Notes under the pieces: generated by a model
What the model was told of the DNA's origin: nothing
The model's input: the letters and a program-made list of their open reading frames with translations, nothing else
The model's database searches: none
From: a virus
Length of the DNA: 30,016 nt
Strand: one strand, 5' to 3'
IMG/VR virus record: IMGVR_UViG_3300041403_000547
Span: 1-30,016 of that record
Position numbers and translations under genes: made by a program
Shown here: piece by piece, positions 8,315 through 16,616 of the stretch
How the letters are laid out: each line of letters starts with the position of its first letter
How positions within the stretch are numbered: position 1 is the first letter of the stretch

Positions 8315-8661
8315 CAGAGAAGCTCCGTAAGCTCCAACGTACCGTCAGTCGTGCCGTTCCGTAATACGGCGATATTTGGCGAAGCAGGGACTGCCATGTC
8401 CAGCCTTTCCCCGTTAGCGATGAAATGAGTTGTCGCAGACGCAGTCTGAGCAGATCCGCCAATCGCATAGCGAATGTCAGCGCCTACAGCCCTCATGCTG
8501 ATGCGGCGACAAGTTGTCGTCAAAGCCGTATTAGCGCTAGTGCTGCCAGCAGCAAGCTGACGTGCAGTGCCAGGAACGCTTAACGGCTCTACAGACTCAA
8601 CATAAGTGCCATCTGGTCTACGGATGGCTGTAATGTCGTCTGCGTTAGGGCTAAAAGCCAT
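8314..8661 (-). CDS. Small virion-associated protein of unknown function
   Basis: The 115-residue product is Ala/Thr-rich and beta-like. It starts AFSPNADDITAIRRPDGTYVE, has a conserved-looking RRISMRAVGADIRYAIGG segment, and ends TLELTELL. Proteins of this type occur next to the fibre gene in many phages, but I know of no proven role. Its stop overlaps the start of the large fibre-like protein (TGATG), so the two are probably made together. Confidence 0.66.
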   Translation of the reverse strand: MAFSPNADDITAIRRPDGTYVESVEPLSVPGTARQLAAGSTSANTALTTTCRRISMRAVGADIRYAIGGSAQTASATTHFIANGERLDMAVPASPNIAVLRNGTTDGTLELTELL

Positions 8662-8664
8662 GGA

Positions 8665-9225
8665 TCAGCTCCGCTTGACGGCGATGTTGCCAGGTCCACT
8701 AATTCTAAGCCCGGTGAAATACCGCTCGACCATTGGCGGGATGCGATCAGCACCAGTCGCGCCGTAGGTATTAGGCGTGACGTCCAGGTTGCCGATCTTG
8801 ACGTTCTTGTAGTCCTCAAGCCCGCTAAGACCCAGCCCGTCCTTGTTGTTGTTCAGGTAGACCGCGAGTGTCGCCTGCGCCTTCTTGACTTGGTCCGGGA
8901 TCTCGGTGTCCGTGAAGTAATCAGTCGTGATACGAAACGGAAAACCCACCGCATAGGTGTTGATGTAGGTATCCGGTTTCCTGACTCCGGTGCGCGGCCA
9001 CTGGAGAGACTGCGTATCAGTCGCACGAGCACCTAAAAAGCGTTCACGGTCAATGCGCTGCGCGGCTGTATAAAGCGCGCGGTTTTTCTGGTCGTCAGTT
9101 GCCGAAGCCCAAGCGGTCACATCATCGTCTTGGACCAGACCGTCGATGATGTCGTTGGCGTCACTCAGCGTCAGGTAGCTGTTTGCGCTTGCGCCCCCGA
9201 CTGTTGCGTCGATTGTGATTGCCAT
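8665..9225 (-). CDS. Head-tail connector/adaptor protein (DnaT-like/gp6 family)
   Basis: The 186-residue protein begins AITIDATVGGASANSYLTLSDAN, then has helices with ALYTAAQRIDRERFLG and a QSLQWPRTGV motif, followed by an IPDQVKKAQATLAVYL helix. This is the pattern of phage proteins annotated as putative DnaT-like or head-tail adaptor proteins, which attach to the portal. Length is normal. It lies after the capsid and decoration genes and before the fibre and neck genes. A 56-codon gene overlaps its start in another frame. Confidence 0.8.
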   Translation of the reverse strand: MAITIDATVGGASANSYLTLSDANDIIDGLVQDDDVTAWASATDDQKNRALYTAAQRIDRERFLGARATDTQSLQWPRTGVRKPDTYINTYAVGFPFRITTDYFTDTEIPDQVKKAQATLAVYLNNNKDGLGLSGLEDYKNVKIGNLDVTPNTYGATGADRIPPMVERYFTGLRISGPGNIAVKRS

Positions 9226-9331
9226 CGGGCTTCTCGGAAGATTGCTTGGTGGCTTCTGTCACAGGGGTGGAGACTGCCGCCGTAGCGACAGCCTCACGCT
9301 CCCGTGCTCGCCTAAAAGCGAACAGACCCAT
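9161..9331 (-). CDS. Small overlapping phage gene of unknown function
   Basis: A 56-codon frame starts at an ATG two bases after the decoration gene stop and overlaps the adaptor gene by 65 bases in a different frame. The product begins GLFAFRRAREREAVATAA and has a basic, Asn/Arg-rich end. Similar short proteins starting GLFAFRR occur at this place in other phages as far as I recall. It fills the 109-base gap between its neighbours. No good ribosome binding site is visible, so translational coupling would be needed. Confidence 0.55.
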   Translation of the reverse strand: MGLFAFRRAREREAVATAAVSTPVTEATKQSSEKPDGNHNRRNSRGRKRKQLPDAE

Positions 9332-9333
9332 GA

Positions 9334-9699
9334 TCAGGAGGCAGAAGCCTTGATCACGGCGTAGTTGATCACCACTGCTTCGCCCAGGGAACCAGCGGAC
9401 ACATTGCCGAGGGTCAGGTCGAAGGAACCAGCGGCAACAGCACCACACCCGAGGGTGTAGGAGCCGGAGGTGCCGCCAGAGGCGATACAGGCGATAACCA
9501 CGTCAGTGGCTGCCACTTTGTCATTGGTCACGGTGAAGGTGACCTCGGCGCCAGCCGCGAGGGCTGCGTCGTGGGTGGTGATCTGACCAGCAGCCTGGTT
9601 CAGGGTCACACCCGTTGCCTTGCTGGTCCCTTGGGTCACGGCGCCACCAGTGGTGTAGCCGAGAGCCTTGCCAGCACTGATCTCAAAAGAAGATGCCAT
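9334..9699 (-). CDS. Probable head decoration protein
   Basis: The 121-residue protein is rich in Ala, Gly, Thr and Val, with GGAVTQGTSKATGVTLNQ, GAEVTFTVTND, and SLGEAVVINYAVIKA segments. It is a beta protein of the kind found immediately after major capsid genes and thought to decorate or stabilise the capsid. A strong GGGAGG ribosome binding site lies nine bases upstream, immediately after the capsid stop, which fits a protein needed in high copy. The family function is inferred. Confidence 0.72.
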   Translation of the reverse strand: MASSFEISAGKALGYTTGGAVTQGTSKATGVTLNQAAGQITTHDAALAAGAEVTFTVTNDKVAATDVVIACIASGGTSGSYTLGCGAVAAGSFDLTLGNVSAGSLGEAVVINYAVIKASAS

Positions 9700-9708
9700 C
9701 GTTAGTTA

Positions 9709-9714
9709 CCTCCC
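9709..9714 (-). promoter_or_regulatory. Strong ribosome binding site for the decoration gene
   Basis: GGGAGG on the minus strand lies directly after the capsid stop and nine bases before the ATG at 9699. Most other starts in this window have weak or no such site, so this one suggests high expression. Confidence 0.65.
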
Positions 9715-10737
9715 TCAATCCATGTTGGAAGTATTGGTGGCACGAACGATGCCGAGGTTCTTAAGCTCGTACACCTTCGACCAGTTGCTAACGGTCTCCA
9801 GTTGAGTCCGGGTGGGGTTGACCGTGGTCACAGCCCACTTGGCACCAACGGGGTGGTAGCAATAGTGCAGGTCGATCGACATGGCATCGCTCTTGGCGAG
9901 GATGTCACGGTCGGTTTCGGTCTGCATGGCGAGTTGCTCGCCCGAAGCCACTGCACCTTCGGTGAAGAAGTAGGTGGCGTATTCGGTGGAAGCACCGCTG
10001 CCTTCGGTTTGGACGTCATCCGAAACAATGACGCGAAGACCCATGAAGGTAGGAACTGCAACGGAGCCAAAGGCGTTTGCAGTCGAACCCTGGGCAGCGC
10101 TGGTGTCAGCGGCGCCAGTGTTGTCGTAGATGTAGTCGATTGCACGACGCTCCACCAGGTCGTAATAAACCTTGGAGTGGATGCACAGTGCAGTCAGCTT
10201 GTCGCCTTGATCGCCAAGCTTGGCGCGAGCCTCGGCAACGTGACGGGGGGAGAGCACGGTGGGGGTATCACCGGACTCACCGTCAATGGTGAGGTCAAAG
10301 AAGGCGGCGGAGCTGCTGGTGGTGCCCAGGGTGCCAAAGACGCCCTTGAGGCTGGACAGCAGGTCCTTCTGACGCTGGTTAGCAACGTAGTCAGCAACCT
10401 TGGCGCCAATGGCAGCCATGGGGTCGCTACCGGCTGCAAGAGCCGCGAGGTCACGCGCTTCAAACGCACGCCCACGGTGCAGGATCACGCCAACTTGCTT
10501 GTCAGCAGTGATTTTGCCGGGGGTCAGAGAAGAGCTGTCAGACAGCACTTCAAAGTCACCCGAAAGGTTTGCCTTCCAGAAAGGCACGTTGATGAAATCA
10601 CCGCCCTCGGTGGCATTCAGCTCAGCCATCGGACGCACAACACCGCTAGCCAGGAAGGCATCGCGCTGGGTGGTCTGTTCAATGACGTACGGCGTAAATA
10701 CCTCGGGAACGATGATGTCCGACCGGAGAGTCGCCAT
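9715..10737 (-). CDS. Major capsid protein (Gp13-like, HK97 fold)
   Basis: The 340-residue protein begins with IIVPEVFTPYVIEQTTQRDAF and ALNATEGGDFINVPFW-like segments, then LTPGKITADKQVGVILHRGRAFEARDLAAL, all typical of Gp13-like major capsid proteins with the HK97 fold. The middle has an ICIHSKVYYDLV-type helix and the end KWAVTTVNPTRTQLE is the usual C-terminal strand region. It is placed between the scaffold and decoration genes. A 77-base gap upstream of its start contains no gene. Confidence 0.9.
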   Translation of the reverse strand: MATLRSDIIVPEVFTPYVIEQTTQRDAFLASGVVRPMAELNATEGGDFINVPFWKANLSGDFEVLSDSSSLTPGKITADKQVGVILHRGRAFEARDLAALAAGSDPMAAIGAKVADYVANQRQKDLLSSLKGVFGTLGTTSSSAAFFDLTIDGESGDTPTVLSPRHVAEARAKLGDQGDKLTALCIHSKVYYDLVERRAIDYIYDNTGAADTSAAQGSTANAFGSVAVPTFMGLRVIVSDDVQTEGSGASTEYATYFFTEGAVASGEQLAMQTETDRDILAKSDAMSIDLHYCYHPVGAKWAVTTVNPTRTQLETVSNWSKVYELKNLGIVRATNTSNMD

Positions 10738-10805
10738 CGTTTAATTCCAAAAGTGTTTAACGGTGTTGGGCGTAACCCAGTTCGGCTCCGCGTAGCTTTG
10801 CCTTA

Positions 10806-10823
10806 GCCCGCATCTTAACGGGC
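10806..10823 (-). other. Small hairpin at the scaffold stop codon
   Basis: The arms GCCCG and CGGGC (10806-10810 and 10819-10823) can pair around the scaffold stop. There is no T-run after it, so it is not a clear terminator; it may protect or partly separate the scaffold and capsid messages. Confidence 0.35.
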
Positions 10824-11489
10824 AGCTTGTGCTTTCAACCTTTCATATAGGTCGCGGTCAGTTCTAAATAGCCGCGATTGTTCCGTCAGGTTGTAGCTTT
10901 CAGGCAAGAACGGGTTAGCAACACCGGCAGGGATTTCGCCGGAGCTGCGACCAATCGGTGCGCCGCTGCCTTGAGGTTTGGGCTGCTTTTGCATCCAAAC
11001 CGGCAGGGTCTTTGCCCATTCAGTGACCGGAGTGCGCTGGTAGCCATCGACAACGACGACGGTGCCATCCGGCTCGCGCTCGATCTGATCAGGCGACAGC
11101 TTGGTCTTCATGATCAGGTCCGGATCATGCACGATGTCAGCCAATGCGCTGACAGCAGGCGTTAGCAGCTCCAGCTCACGGACCCGCTGCTCTAGATCTG
11201 CGATGCGCTGGTCCTTCTGCGCCGTCGCCTCACGGAACTGCTGCTCCAGAGCTTGCCGCGCTTCGGAGTACTTGCCTTCGGCTTCGAGCTTGGTTTGCTC
11301 TGCCTGCTGCTTGAACTCCTTGAGCGCCTGGTAGTCATCCGGCACCTCGATCAGCTCTTTCTTCTGGAGCTTCCCGATCAGCTCGTAGTTCTTTTTCTCT
11401 AGCGATTCGACGCTGCTTTTCAGCCTTGCGATCTCATCGTTGTTGACGCCTTCAACAGGCGTAACCTGCTGATTTTGCTCGTCGGACAT
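10815..11489 (-). CDS. Capsid scaffolding protein
   Basis: The 224-residue protein has a long charged coiled coil (about residues 17-110, with NDEIARLKSSVESLEKKNYEL and EARQALEQQFREATAQKD segments), a middle acidic region and a basic C-terminal helix ending YERLKAQAAR. Scaffolding proteins have this build, with the C-terminal helix binding capsid subunits. It immediately precedes the major capsid gene. No protease motif is seen, so capsid maturation may not use a separate protease domain here. Confidence 0.78.
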   Translation of the reverse strand: MSDEQNQQVTPVEGVNNDEIARLKSSVESLEKKNYELIGKLQKKELIEVPDDYQALKEFKQQAEQTKLEAEGKYSEARQALEQQFREATAQKDQRIADLEQRVRELELLTPAVSALADIVHDPDLIMKTKLSPDQIEREPDGTVVVVDGYQRTPVTEWAKTLPVWMQKQPKPQGSGAPIGRSSGEIPAGVANPFLPESYNLTEQSRLFRTDRDLYERLKAQAAR

Positions 11490-11528
11490 GAATAACCCGT
11501 AAGGTTAATTGCGTCCGCAGGCTACCAG

Positions 11529-11804
11529 CTACCACTTAACTTTGTTCGCCCAGTAAGCGGCACTGGTCTTGCCTTTGGCAATGTTCTTGGCATGACGCGC
11601 CTTAAAGGATGCGCGTTTTGCCTTGTCAGCAGCGGATTCACCTTTGCGCGGCGGCTTGGTTTGGGCGCCCTGCTGTCCAAAGCGGATCAGCTTGGGCTTG
11701 CCATCAACCTTGACCACAACGGCGTGGGATTTGCCGCTGGGATGGTTAGGCGTCCGAATGGGCTTGTCGTAGCCCTCGAACTTGTGACCGCCGCGTTCGA
11801 TCAT
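11529..11804 (-). CDS. Small basic conserved protein (DUF6321-like)
   Basis: The 91-residue product is strongly basic and contains KSHAVVVKVDGKPKLIRFGQ followed by KRASFKARHAKNIAKGKTSA and a terminal AYWANKVKW. This pattern is known from phage and bacterial proteins of unknown function. The basic, helical C-terminal half suggests nucleic-acid or capsid-interior contact. It starts within the last codons of the upstream Tudor-like gene (ATGA-type overlap at 11801-11804) and lies upstream of the scaffold gene. Confidence 0.7.
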   Translation of the reverse strand: MIERGGHKFEGYDKPIRTPNHPSGKSHAVVVKVDGKPKLIRFGQQGAQTKPPRKGESAADKAKRASFKARHAKNIAKGKTSAAYWANKVKW

Positions 11805-12028
11805 TTCCGCTTAGGCGCTGAGCTGAGTTCCGACCGCTTCTTCAGGACAGGGTTGCCGGTGCTTTCAGATTTGATCGCAACGACCGGATCATCAGCAGTG
11901 CCGCGCCGGGTAACAGTGCCGCCGCTTGGTCCTTTGATCGAATGACTGCCCTCGCCAGGGGTGCTGGTCACAACGCCGTAAGTGCGGACGCCTTGGTACA
12001 GCCAGCCAACACGATCGCCGCGCTTCAC
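11801..12028 (-). CDS. Small Tudor/DUF2945-like protein
   Basis: The gene starts with GTG at 12028, which overlaps the stop of a 23-codon frame upstream (GTGA). The 75-residue product opens KRGDRVGWLYQGVRTYGVVTS, the pattern of the DUF2945 'hypervirulence-associated TUDOR' family, a small beta-barrel. The rest is polar with a basic tail ending APKRK. Function is unknown; such proteins are seen in phages and bacteria. Confidence 0.62.
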   Translation of the reverse strand: MKRGDRVGWLYQGVRTYGVVTSTPGEGSHSIKGPSGGTVTRRGTADDPVVAIKSESTGNPVLKKRSELSSAPKRK

Positions 12029-12096
12029 TTCTTCTTGCCTCCCTTTTTCTTGCCGCCCTTGGACATCGGCTTGGGCTTGCCAGTGTGGTAAGGCAT
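12025..12096 (-). CDS. Micro-gene for a Lys/Gly-rich peptide
   Basis: A 23-codon frame runs from an ATG at 12096 to a TGA at 12025, and its stop overlaps the GTG start of the next gene. The peptide opens PYHTGKPKPMSKGG and ends in Lys/Gly repeats. Similar short Lys-rich peptides are, from memory, common in cyanophages. The start-stop overlap supports translation, but the size makes it uncertain. Confidence 0.45.
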   Translation of the reverse strand: MPYHTGKPKPMSKGGKKKGGKKK

Positions 12097-12120
12097 CAGG
12101 CGTGATCAGCTAGCTCGATG

Positions 12121-12309
12121 CTACCGACGGCGCCTTCTGCGCTTGCGGGCTAACCCTGCTTCAGATAGAGCAATTGCTACCGCCTGCTTCCGGCTTTTTA
12201 CTGCTGGTCCCTTTCCGGGTCCTGGCTTGCCGCTTTTTAGTTTCCCCGCCTTGTACTCGCGGAGCACTTTCTCCACTTTCTTTTGCTGCTTTCGGCTTGC
12301 TTTTGCCAT
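12121..12309 (-). CDS. Small basic DUF6496-like protein
   Basis: Starting at the ATG at 12309, the product is 62 residues: KVEKVLREYKAGKLKSGKPG, then VKSRKQAVAIALSEAGLARK and a terminal run of Arg. This is the pattern of the DUF6496 family, short basic proteins of unknown role found in bacteria and phages. Five more upstream codons are in frame but are less likely. The gene overlaps the longer 93-residue frame at 12161-12442 in another frame; at least this one is supported by its family pattern. Confidence 0.68.
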   Translation of the reverse strand: MAKASRKQQKKVEKVLREYKAGKLKSGKPGPGKGPAVKSRKQAVAIALSEAGLARKRRRRRR

Positions 12310-12442
12310 CGACCGGCTGCGCACCTTCCAAGGCTAAGCCGAACTTGTTGCGCCACTGGATGCTGCCATCCTCCAGCGTGAACGGACGAGCGAGCATCAG
12401 CTCGTCATTGACCAGGACTGCTTGTAGTTCTTGGCTTGACAT
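12161..12442 (-). CDS. Small hypothetical protein overlapping the DUF6496-like gene
   Basis: A 93-residue frame starts at an ATG inside the last 38 bases of the Mu-F-like head gene. The first half (QELQAVLVNDELMLARPF, QWRNKFGLALEG) looks like a normal folded protein, while the second half is Lys/Ser-rich and overlaps the DUF6496-like gene by about 149 bases. The region 12310-12404 would otherwise be empty, which favours a real gene. Function is unknown. Confidence 0.5.
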   Translation of the reverse strand: MSSQELQAVLVNDELMLARPFTLEDGSIQWRNKFGLALEGAQPVDGKSKPKAAKESGESAPRVQGGETKKRQARTRKGTSSKKPEAGGSNCSI

Positions 12443-13559
12443 CGGGATACCTAGCCGTTAGCTGGTTCAAGGTTAGTTCTGATCCATCTTTGCTAACAAA
12501 ACGGCGCAGCGCATCCTTCGCCCCATACTTATTCGCCAGGTAGTCGAAGTAGGGCGATTTGCTGCCGAAGACCTTTTGCTTCTCCGCTGGGTTCTGCTGC
12601 AGCCAGCTCCCGTAATCCTCAAACTCCTCGATCTGCTCTTTCTCCAGCCCCTTGATCAACGGCGCACGCAGCGAGCGGCAGCCAAAGTGCAGCGGCGGCA
12701 CCGGACCCTCACCCCACTTGTAGACCTTGCCATCCAGCGAGCGGCAGATCGGCGTCGTGCGACTGTCCAGCACTGCGCGGTAGATGTAGCGGGTGGTGGC
12801 ATCAGGGTTCGATAGTGCCACCTGCTCGCGGGCAGCATCGGTGACCTGGGTGATGCTGCTGCGCACGATGGCGCGGATCTGGTTGTTCGCACGAGCGGTG
12901 ACCGCTCCGCCCTTTTGGATCTGCTGGGCAACGCTGGAGCGATCATCCTTGACCAGCCTGCCCTTAAGCCTGCGCACGATGCTCGGCATCGACTCGCCAG
13001 TCAGCAGCCCGTTCCGCACTGCCTGACTAAACAGCTCAGCTTGGCTTGTGCTCATACTCTGGAACGCTTTGCGGACGACCTCGCCATTCGGCAGCGTCAG
13101 CGTGGTGCCATCAGCCACGGTCATCACAAACTGGCGCCGCACTGCACCGGGCAGGTCATCGCTCAGCGAGACAATCCCCAACTGTGTGGGATCTGATGTG
13201 ACCACCGCCTGCGCGAACTGCGGGCTGATCTCAACCGATCGGATCGGCGTCGTGATGCTTGGCGGCACCATCCGCTCAAGCTGGTCCACCATGAAGTCAG
13301 CCTGCAGGATCGCCAAGCCCTGCAGCTCTTCTGCCATCATCAGGCTGCTGCTGCCCGCCCAGGTGTTTAGCGATTCCTTGAGCTGAGCAAGGATTGCTCG
13401 AAGCCTGGCAGCACTGATCGAGTCTGGATCAAGCAGCCGTAGCCGATCAGTGGCGTCGATGATCACATCGTTGTACGCCCTGACGATGCGCCGAGTCACG
13501 CTATTGCTGTAGCGATTCAGGTCGATCGCGTTGCGGTAAAACTCGGCGTGCTGCGTCAT
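12405..13559 (-). CDS. Head morphogenesis protein (Mu gpF / SPP1 gp7-like)
   Basis: The 384-residue protein is helical in its first 200 residues, then has a segment with AIVRSSITQVTDAAREQ and the family signature DSRTTPICRSLDGKVY followed by PPLHFGCRSL (about 265-300). These mark the phage minor-head Mu-F domain, which acts during head assembly and stays in the virion. It lies after the portal gene as usual, and its ATG overlaps the preceding stop by four bases. Confidence 0.88.
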   Translation of the reverse strand: MTQHAEFYRNAIDLNRYSNSVTRRIVRAYNDVIIDATDRLRLLDPDSISAARLRAILAQLKESLNTWAGSSSLMMAEELQGLAILQADFMVDQLERMVPPSITTPIRSVEISPQFAQAVVTSDPTQLGIVSLSDDLPGAVRRQFVMTVADGTTLTLPNGEVVRKAFQSMSTSQAELFSQAVRNGLLTGESMPSIVRRLKGRLVKDDRSSVAQQIQKGGAVTARANNQIRAIVRSSITQVTDAAREQVALSNPDATTRYIYRAVLDSRTTPICRSLDGKVYKWGEGPVPPLHFGCRSLRAPLIKGLEKEQIEEFEDYGSWLQQNPAEKQKVFGSKSPYFDYLANKYGAKDALRRFVSKDGSELTLNQLTARYPDVKPRTTSSPGQ

Positions 13560-13810
13560 TGATCTGCCGCAAACTGCGCTGCAGGCGCGGTCGTCATCAC
13601 GGTGACATCAGCACCAGCTTTAAGGGCGTTGGAGATCACGGCTTCGAGCACAGCCTCGACGTTGTCGATGCCATCTTCAAGCTGGATCTCGTCAACGTTG
13701 TATTCCCTGCCCTGCTTAAACCAGGACACGCGGACGACCGCATAGACAGGCTCAGCTAGCGCCTTCGTAAGGATGGTTAGCTGTTGCTTCCGTGGTCTGG
13801 CTGCGTCCAT
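13556..13810 (-). CDS. Small hypothetical protein between portal and Mu-F
   Basis: The 84-residue protein starts at an ATG at 13810, preceded six bases away by GGGAG, a good ribosome binding site; an ATG at 13828 is an alternative. It has RKQQLTILTKALAEPVYAVV, an acidic YNVDEIQLEDGIDNVEAV middle and an ALKAGADVTVMTTAP end. The function is unknown. It is coupled to the Mu-F-like gene by an ATGA overlap, so a role in head assembly is plausible. Confidence 0.68.
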   Translation of the reverse strand: MDAARPRKQQLTILTKALAEPVYAVVRVSWFKQGREYNVDEIQLEDGIDNVEAVLEAVISNALKAGADVTVMTTAPAAQFAADQ

Positions 13811-13835
13811 GGCTAGCTCCCCGGTCATCCCCGCA

Positions 13836-15248
13836 TCATGCAGGGATCTCGTCGGTTTGCATGGTTTCTGGCTCAGGAGGCGCCATTTCAATGAGCCCAC
13901 CAGCCTGAGTAGATTCCAATTCCTCTTCAACGTCGAACTCGTCACCGAGGACTTCGCCTTCATAGAGCTGGTCAAGAAGCGTTTTCTGGGTGATGGTGCC
14001 AGCCGTGTAGAGCTGGAGGAGGGATTGGATTTCCTGAGGATCAAGACGGCTACCCAGGAAATCACGATTAACAAAGCTACTGCCGATCTCCGGAATGTTG
14101 AGATAGTGGGCGTGGTGAGCAAGGCAGTTATCGATCAGGTCTTGCATGTTTTGGGCGATGACCATCATGGTGCTGTCGCCTTGGCTGCGGTCAATGCGCT
14201 TGGATTCAGCGGTCTCGGCGGACAGCTTTTGACCGAGGACAGCGGAGAGACCGAGTTCGTTGATCTGGCTGGCTAGCTGATCAAGGCGGCGGAACTGCGA
14301 GTCGAAGGCATCGCTGGGGGGAGCGATATATTCCGCCCGTCCTTCGGCTGGGAAGGAAATCGCCTCACCTGGTCCGGCGCTGACTTCTTCTGCGGATTGC
14401 GGGAACCCGTAGAACGCCAACATCGGAACTGCGGAAATATGCAGTTGGTTATCAAGATCGGACTGGACCTGGTACGCCTTGAGGTTGAGGGAGGCAATGT
14501 CTTCCAGGGGCGGGCGTGACTCCATCAGGTTCACGCGGTTGGCATAGGCAACGCCAAACGGAATGTGATCCATCGTCGTTGTGCCGCTATCCACAACCTG
14601 AAACTGACCGTTTTGGCTAAGCCTGTGGATTTCAAAGGCGCCAGGGGTCAGCACGCGGACCTGCTCGACTTCCTTCTCGCCATATTCACCATCAGGAAGG
14701 ATCACCTTCTCCAGCAAACGCAGTTGCACCAGCTTCTGCGCGCCATCGACCAGTTCATGCCTCCAGCCAAGGATTTCACGCGGCGTGTAAGTCACCCAGT
14801 AAGGACGCCCAAGCTCGCCAGCAGAAGGCGCATCGACCAGCACGCCGATGTGCCCGTAGCGGACCATCTTGCGGGTTGCTTCGTAGCACCAGACGTTCAG
14901 ATCGTTGCCTTGCAGGTCAACGTCGAATAACTGCTCTCGGACAATGTCCGAAACATCGTTCAGGCGGACTGGCTTGCGGGTCAACATGCCAGCCAGCATC
15001 CGCTCTAGGCGCTGGTAGTAAGGCGGGCAGACGGAACGGGCAAGTCGGTTGTCATAGCTCTCATCGAGCTCTCGCGGTTCCTGCGGCAGGTAGCGGCGGT
15101 GACGACGGCGCAGTTCGTACGTTCCGCCTACCAGATCCTCGATCAATACCCAGTGCGGCTCCTGGTTGCGCCAAGCAGCGTTCGGATCGTTGACCTTGGC
15201 GACGCGCGCGGTCAGTTGGCGGTCGTAATGGTTGAAGCCGCTATACAC
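13836..15248 (-). CDS. Portal protein (DUF4055 type)
   Basis: The gene starts with GTG and encodes 470 residues. The N-terminal part has YELRRRHRRYLPQEPRE and a YDNRLARSVCPPYYQRLERMLAG segment, and the middle has YWVTYTPREILGWR, the pattern of DUF4055 phage portal proteins. The C-terminal third contains a helix with KLSAETAESKRIDRSQGDST and DFLGSRLDPQEIQSLLQLY typical of portal wing/crown helices. The portal forms the DNA channel and binds terminase. It follows terminase large subunit after 42 bases. Confidence 0.88.
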   Translation of the reverse strand: MYSGFNHYDRQLTARVAKVNDPNAAWRNQEPHWVLIEDLVGGTYELRRRHRRYLPQEPRELDESYDNRLARSVCPPYYQRLERMLAGMLTRKPVRLNDVSDIVREQLFDVDLQGNDLNVWCYEATRKMVRYGHIGVLVDAPSAGELGRPYWVTYTPREILGWRHELVDGAQKLVQLRLLEKVILPDGEYGEKEVEQVRVLTPGAFEIHRLSQNGQFQVVDSGTTTMDHIPFGVAYANRVNLMESRPPLEDIASLNLKAYQVQSDLDNQLHISAVPMLAFYGFPQSAEEVSAGPGEAISFPAEGRAEYIAPPSDAFDSQFRRLDQLASQINELGLSAVLGQKLSAETAESKRIDRSQGDSTMMVIAQNMQDLIDNCLAHHAHYLNIPEIGSSFVNRDFLGSRLDPQEIQSLLQLYTAGTITQKTLLDQLYEGEVLGDEFDVEEELESTQAGGLIEMAPPEPETMQTDEIPA

Positions 15249-15290
15249 GTCACTAATGCCACAGGCTTAGCCGCATTGTACGAAGCAGTC

Positions 15291-16616
15291 TTAATAGATC
15301 CGAATGCCAGTAGGTTTGCCCGCCTGTTGATACAACGGGTTGAAAGCGCCGAGGACTAGGTAGCCGAGACCATCAGTCCAGTGCTCGATCCCGGCTGATT
15401 TGTCGATCACATAATCATCAGCGCCTTCTTTGAAGCAGACATTTTTGAGGGCTTTGATTGTGTGCTTGCAGCGCGGGTGAACGAACATCCGCAGTTGACC
15501 ATCAGCGGTGCGGATCATCCAGTTGGTCGCGTTGATCTTGTCTTTTACAGCCCAGGGTGCTTTGGGGCTGATGCATTGGAAGCCGTAGCGGCGGATGATG
15601 TCGTGGTCGGTGCGACCCGCCGAAGAAGTCTTGCGGGCGCTCCCTGTTGGATCTGGATAAGCAATAACTCGCCGGTTTGGGAAGCGTTCTTTGAGGAGTT
15701 GACAAACCTCATCGGTGTTCGACTGCTTGACAGCGAGTTCATCCCAGATGTGGATGGTATCGCCTACGCGGCTTGCGAGAACGCCCGCCATGATGCCGAC
15801 GTTGAAGTCAGTGCCCCAGTAGATCTCGCCTCCGGTGTCTTTGACGTCTTCGGAGATGTTGTCGTCGCTGAAGTCTGGGTAGACGCGACCGGCGAGGGTC
15901 TCGAAGCTGGCTAGGTATTCCTGCCGGAAGGTGCGCTCGTCGAGGGTGCGGCGTGCTGCTTCGACTTCTTCTTCAGGGACGTTGCCTCCCTGGATCGTGG
16001 TGTACGAGAAGGTCCGCCAGTCTTCTTGATCTTGAGCTTGTTCCCAAAGGTCGTGGAACCAGTTGAGCCCTGCAGGCGTTGTGATGAACCAAGCGGGACC
16101 ACCTTGGTCTGACAGTGCAGGGCGTAGCACCATTTCCCAAGCGTCCTGCTTGACGTACGCCGCCTCATCGACAATCAGGGTGGACAGGCTGACGCCACGC
16201 AAGGTGTCAGGGTTTTCTGCGCCCTTCAAGGCGATGATGCTGCCGTTGCTTAGCTCAACGCTCAGGTCTGACTCGTTCCGCTTGACGCAGATCTCAGGTG
16301 GCACCATCAGCTTGAGCTGTCGCCAGGCGATCTGCTTTGCCATGCGGTAGCTGGCGGTGACGTACCAGTTCAGGCTGTTGGGCTTGGCAGTTGCCCAGCT
16401 AATGAGCTGAGCGATTGAGAGGTATGTCTTGCCGAAGCGGCGACCTGAGCAGAGCATTTTGAAACGCTCTGGCGCAGCAAAGACTTCGCGCTGTGGTCCA
16501 GTCAGGCTGTCGTAGAGGGTGGTGCCAAGACTGGCGATTGCTCGCTGTGCTTCTTCTGTGGACTCAACTACAGGTGACAGCACAGAACCGCGCGGCAGGG
16601 TGCTGAGGAAGCCCAT
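15291..16616 (-). CDS. terL: Terminase large subunit
   Basis: The 441-residue protein has an ATPase domain with Walker A SGRRFGKT (57-64), Walker B TLIVDE (146-151) and coupling motif ITTPAG (178-183). The C-terminal nuclease begins near GTDFNVG, with Asp270 as a probable metal ligand, and continues through YPDPTGSARKTS and the acidic/His residues near IEHWTDGLGY. This enzyme pumps DNA into the prohead and cuts the concatemer. Its ATG overlaps the small subunit's stop (16616), so both subunits are coupled. Confidence 0.92.
   Translation of the reverse strand: MGFLSTLPRGSVLSPVVESTEEAQRAIASLGTTLYDSLTGPQREVFAAPERFKMLCSGRRFGKTYLSIAQLISWATAKPNSLNWYVTASYRMAKQIAWRQLKLMVPPEICVKRNESDLSVELSNGSIIALKGAENPDTLRGVSLSTLIVDEAAYVKQDAWEMVLRPALSDQGGPAWFITTPAGLNWFHDLWEQAQDQEDWRTFSYTTIQGGNVPEEEVEAARRTLDERTFRQEYLASFETLAGRVYPDFSDDNISEDVKDTGGEIYWGTDFNVGIMAGVLASRVGDTIHIWDELAVKQSNTDEVCQLLKERFPNRRVIAYPDPTGSARKTSSAGRTDHDIIRRYGFQCISPKAPWAVKDKINATNWMIRTADGQLRMFVHPRCKHTIKALKNVCFKEGADDYVIDKSAGIEHWTDGLGYLVLGAFNPLYQQAGKPTGIRIY

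Noticed and set aside
9802-10806. A 334-codon open frame on the plus strand opposite the major capsid gene
   Set aside because: It is the mirror of a well-supported capsid gene; the product is Gly/Val/Arg-rich with no family pattern, and such antisense frames are common opposite GC-rich coding DNA.
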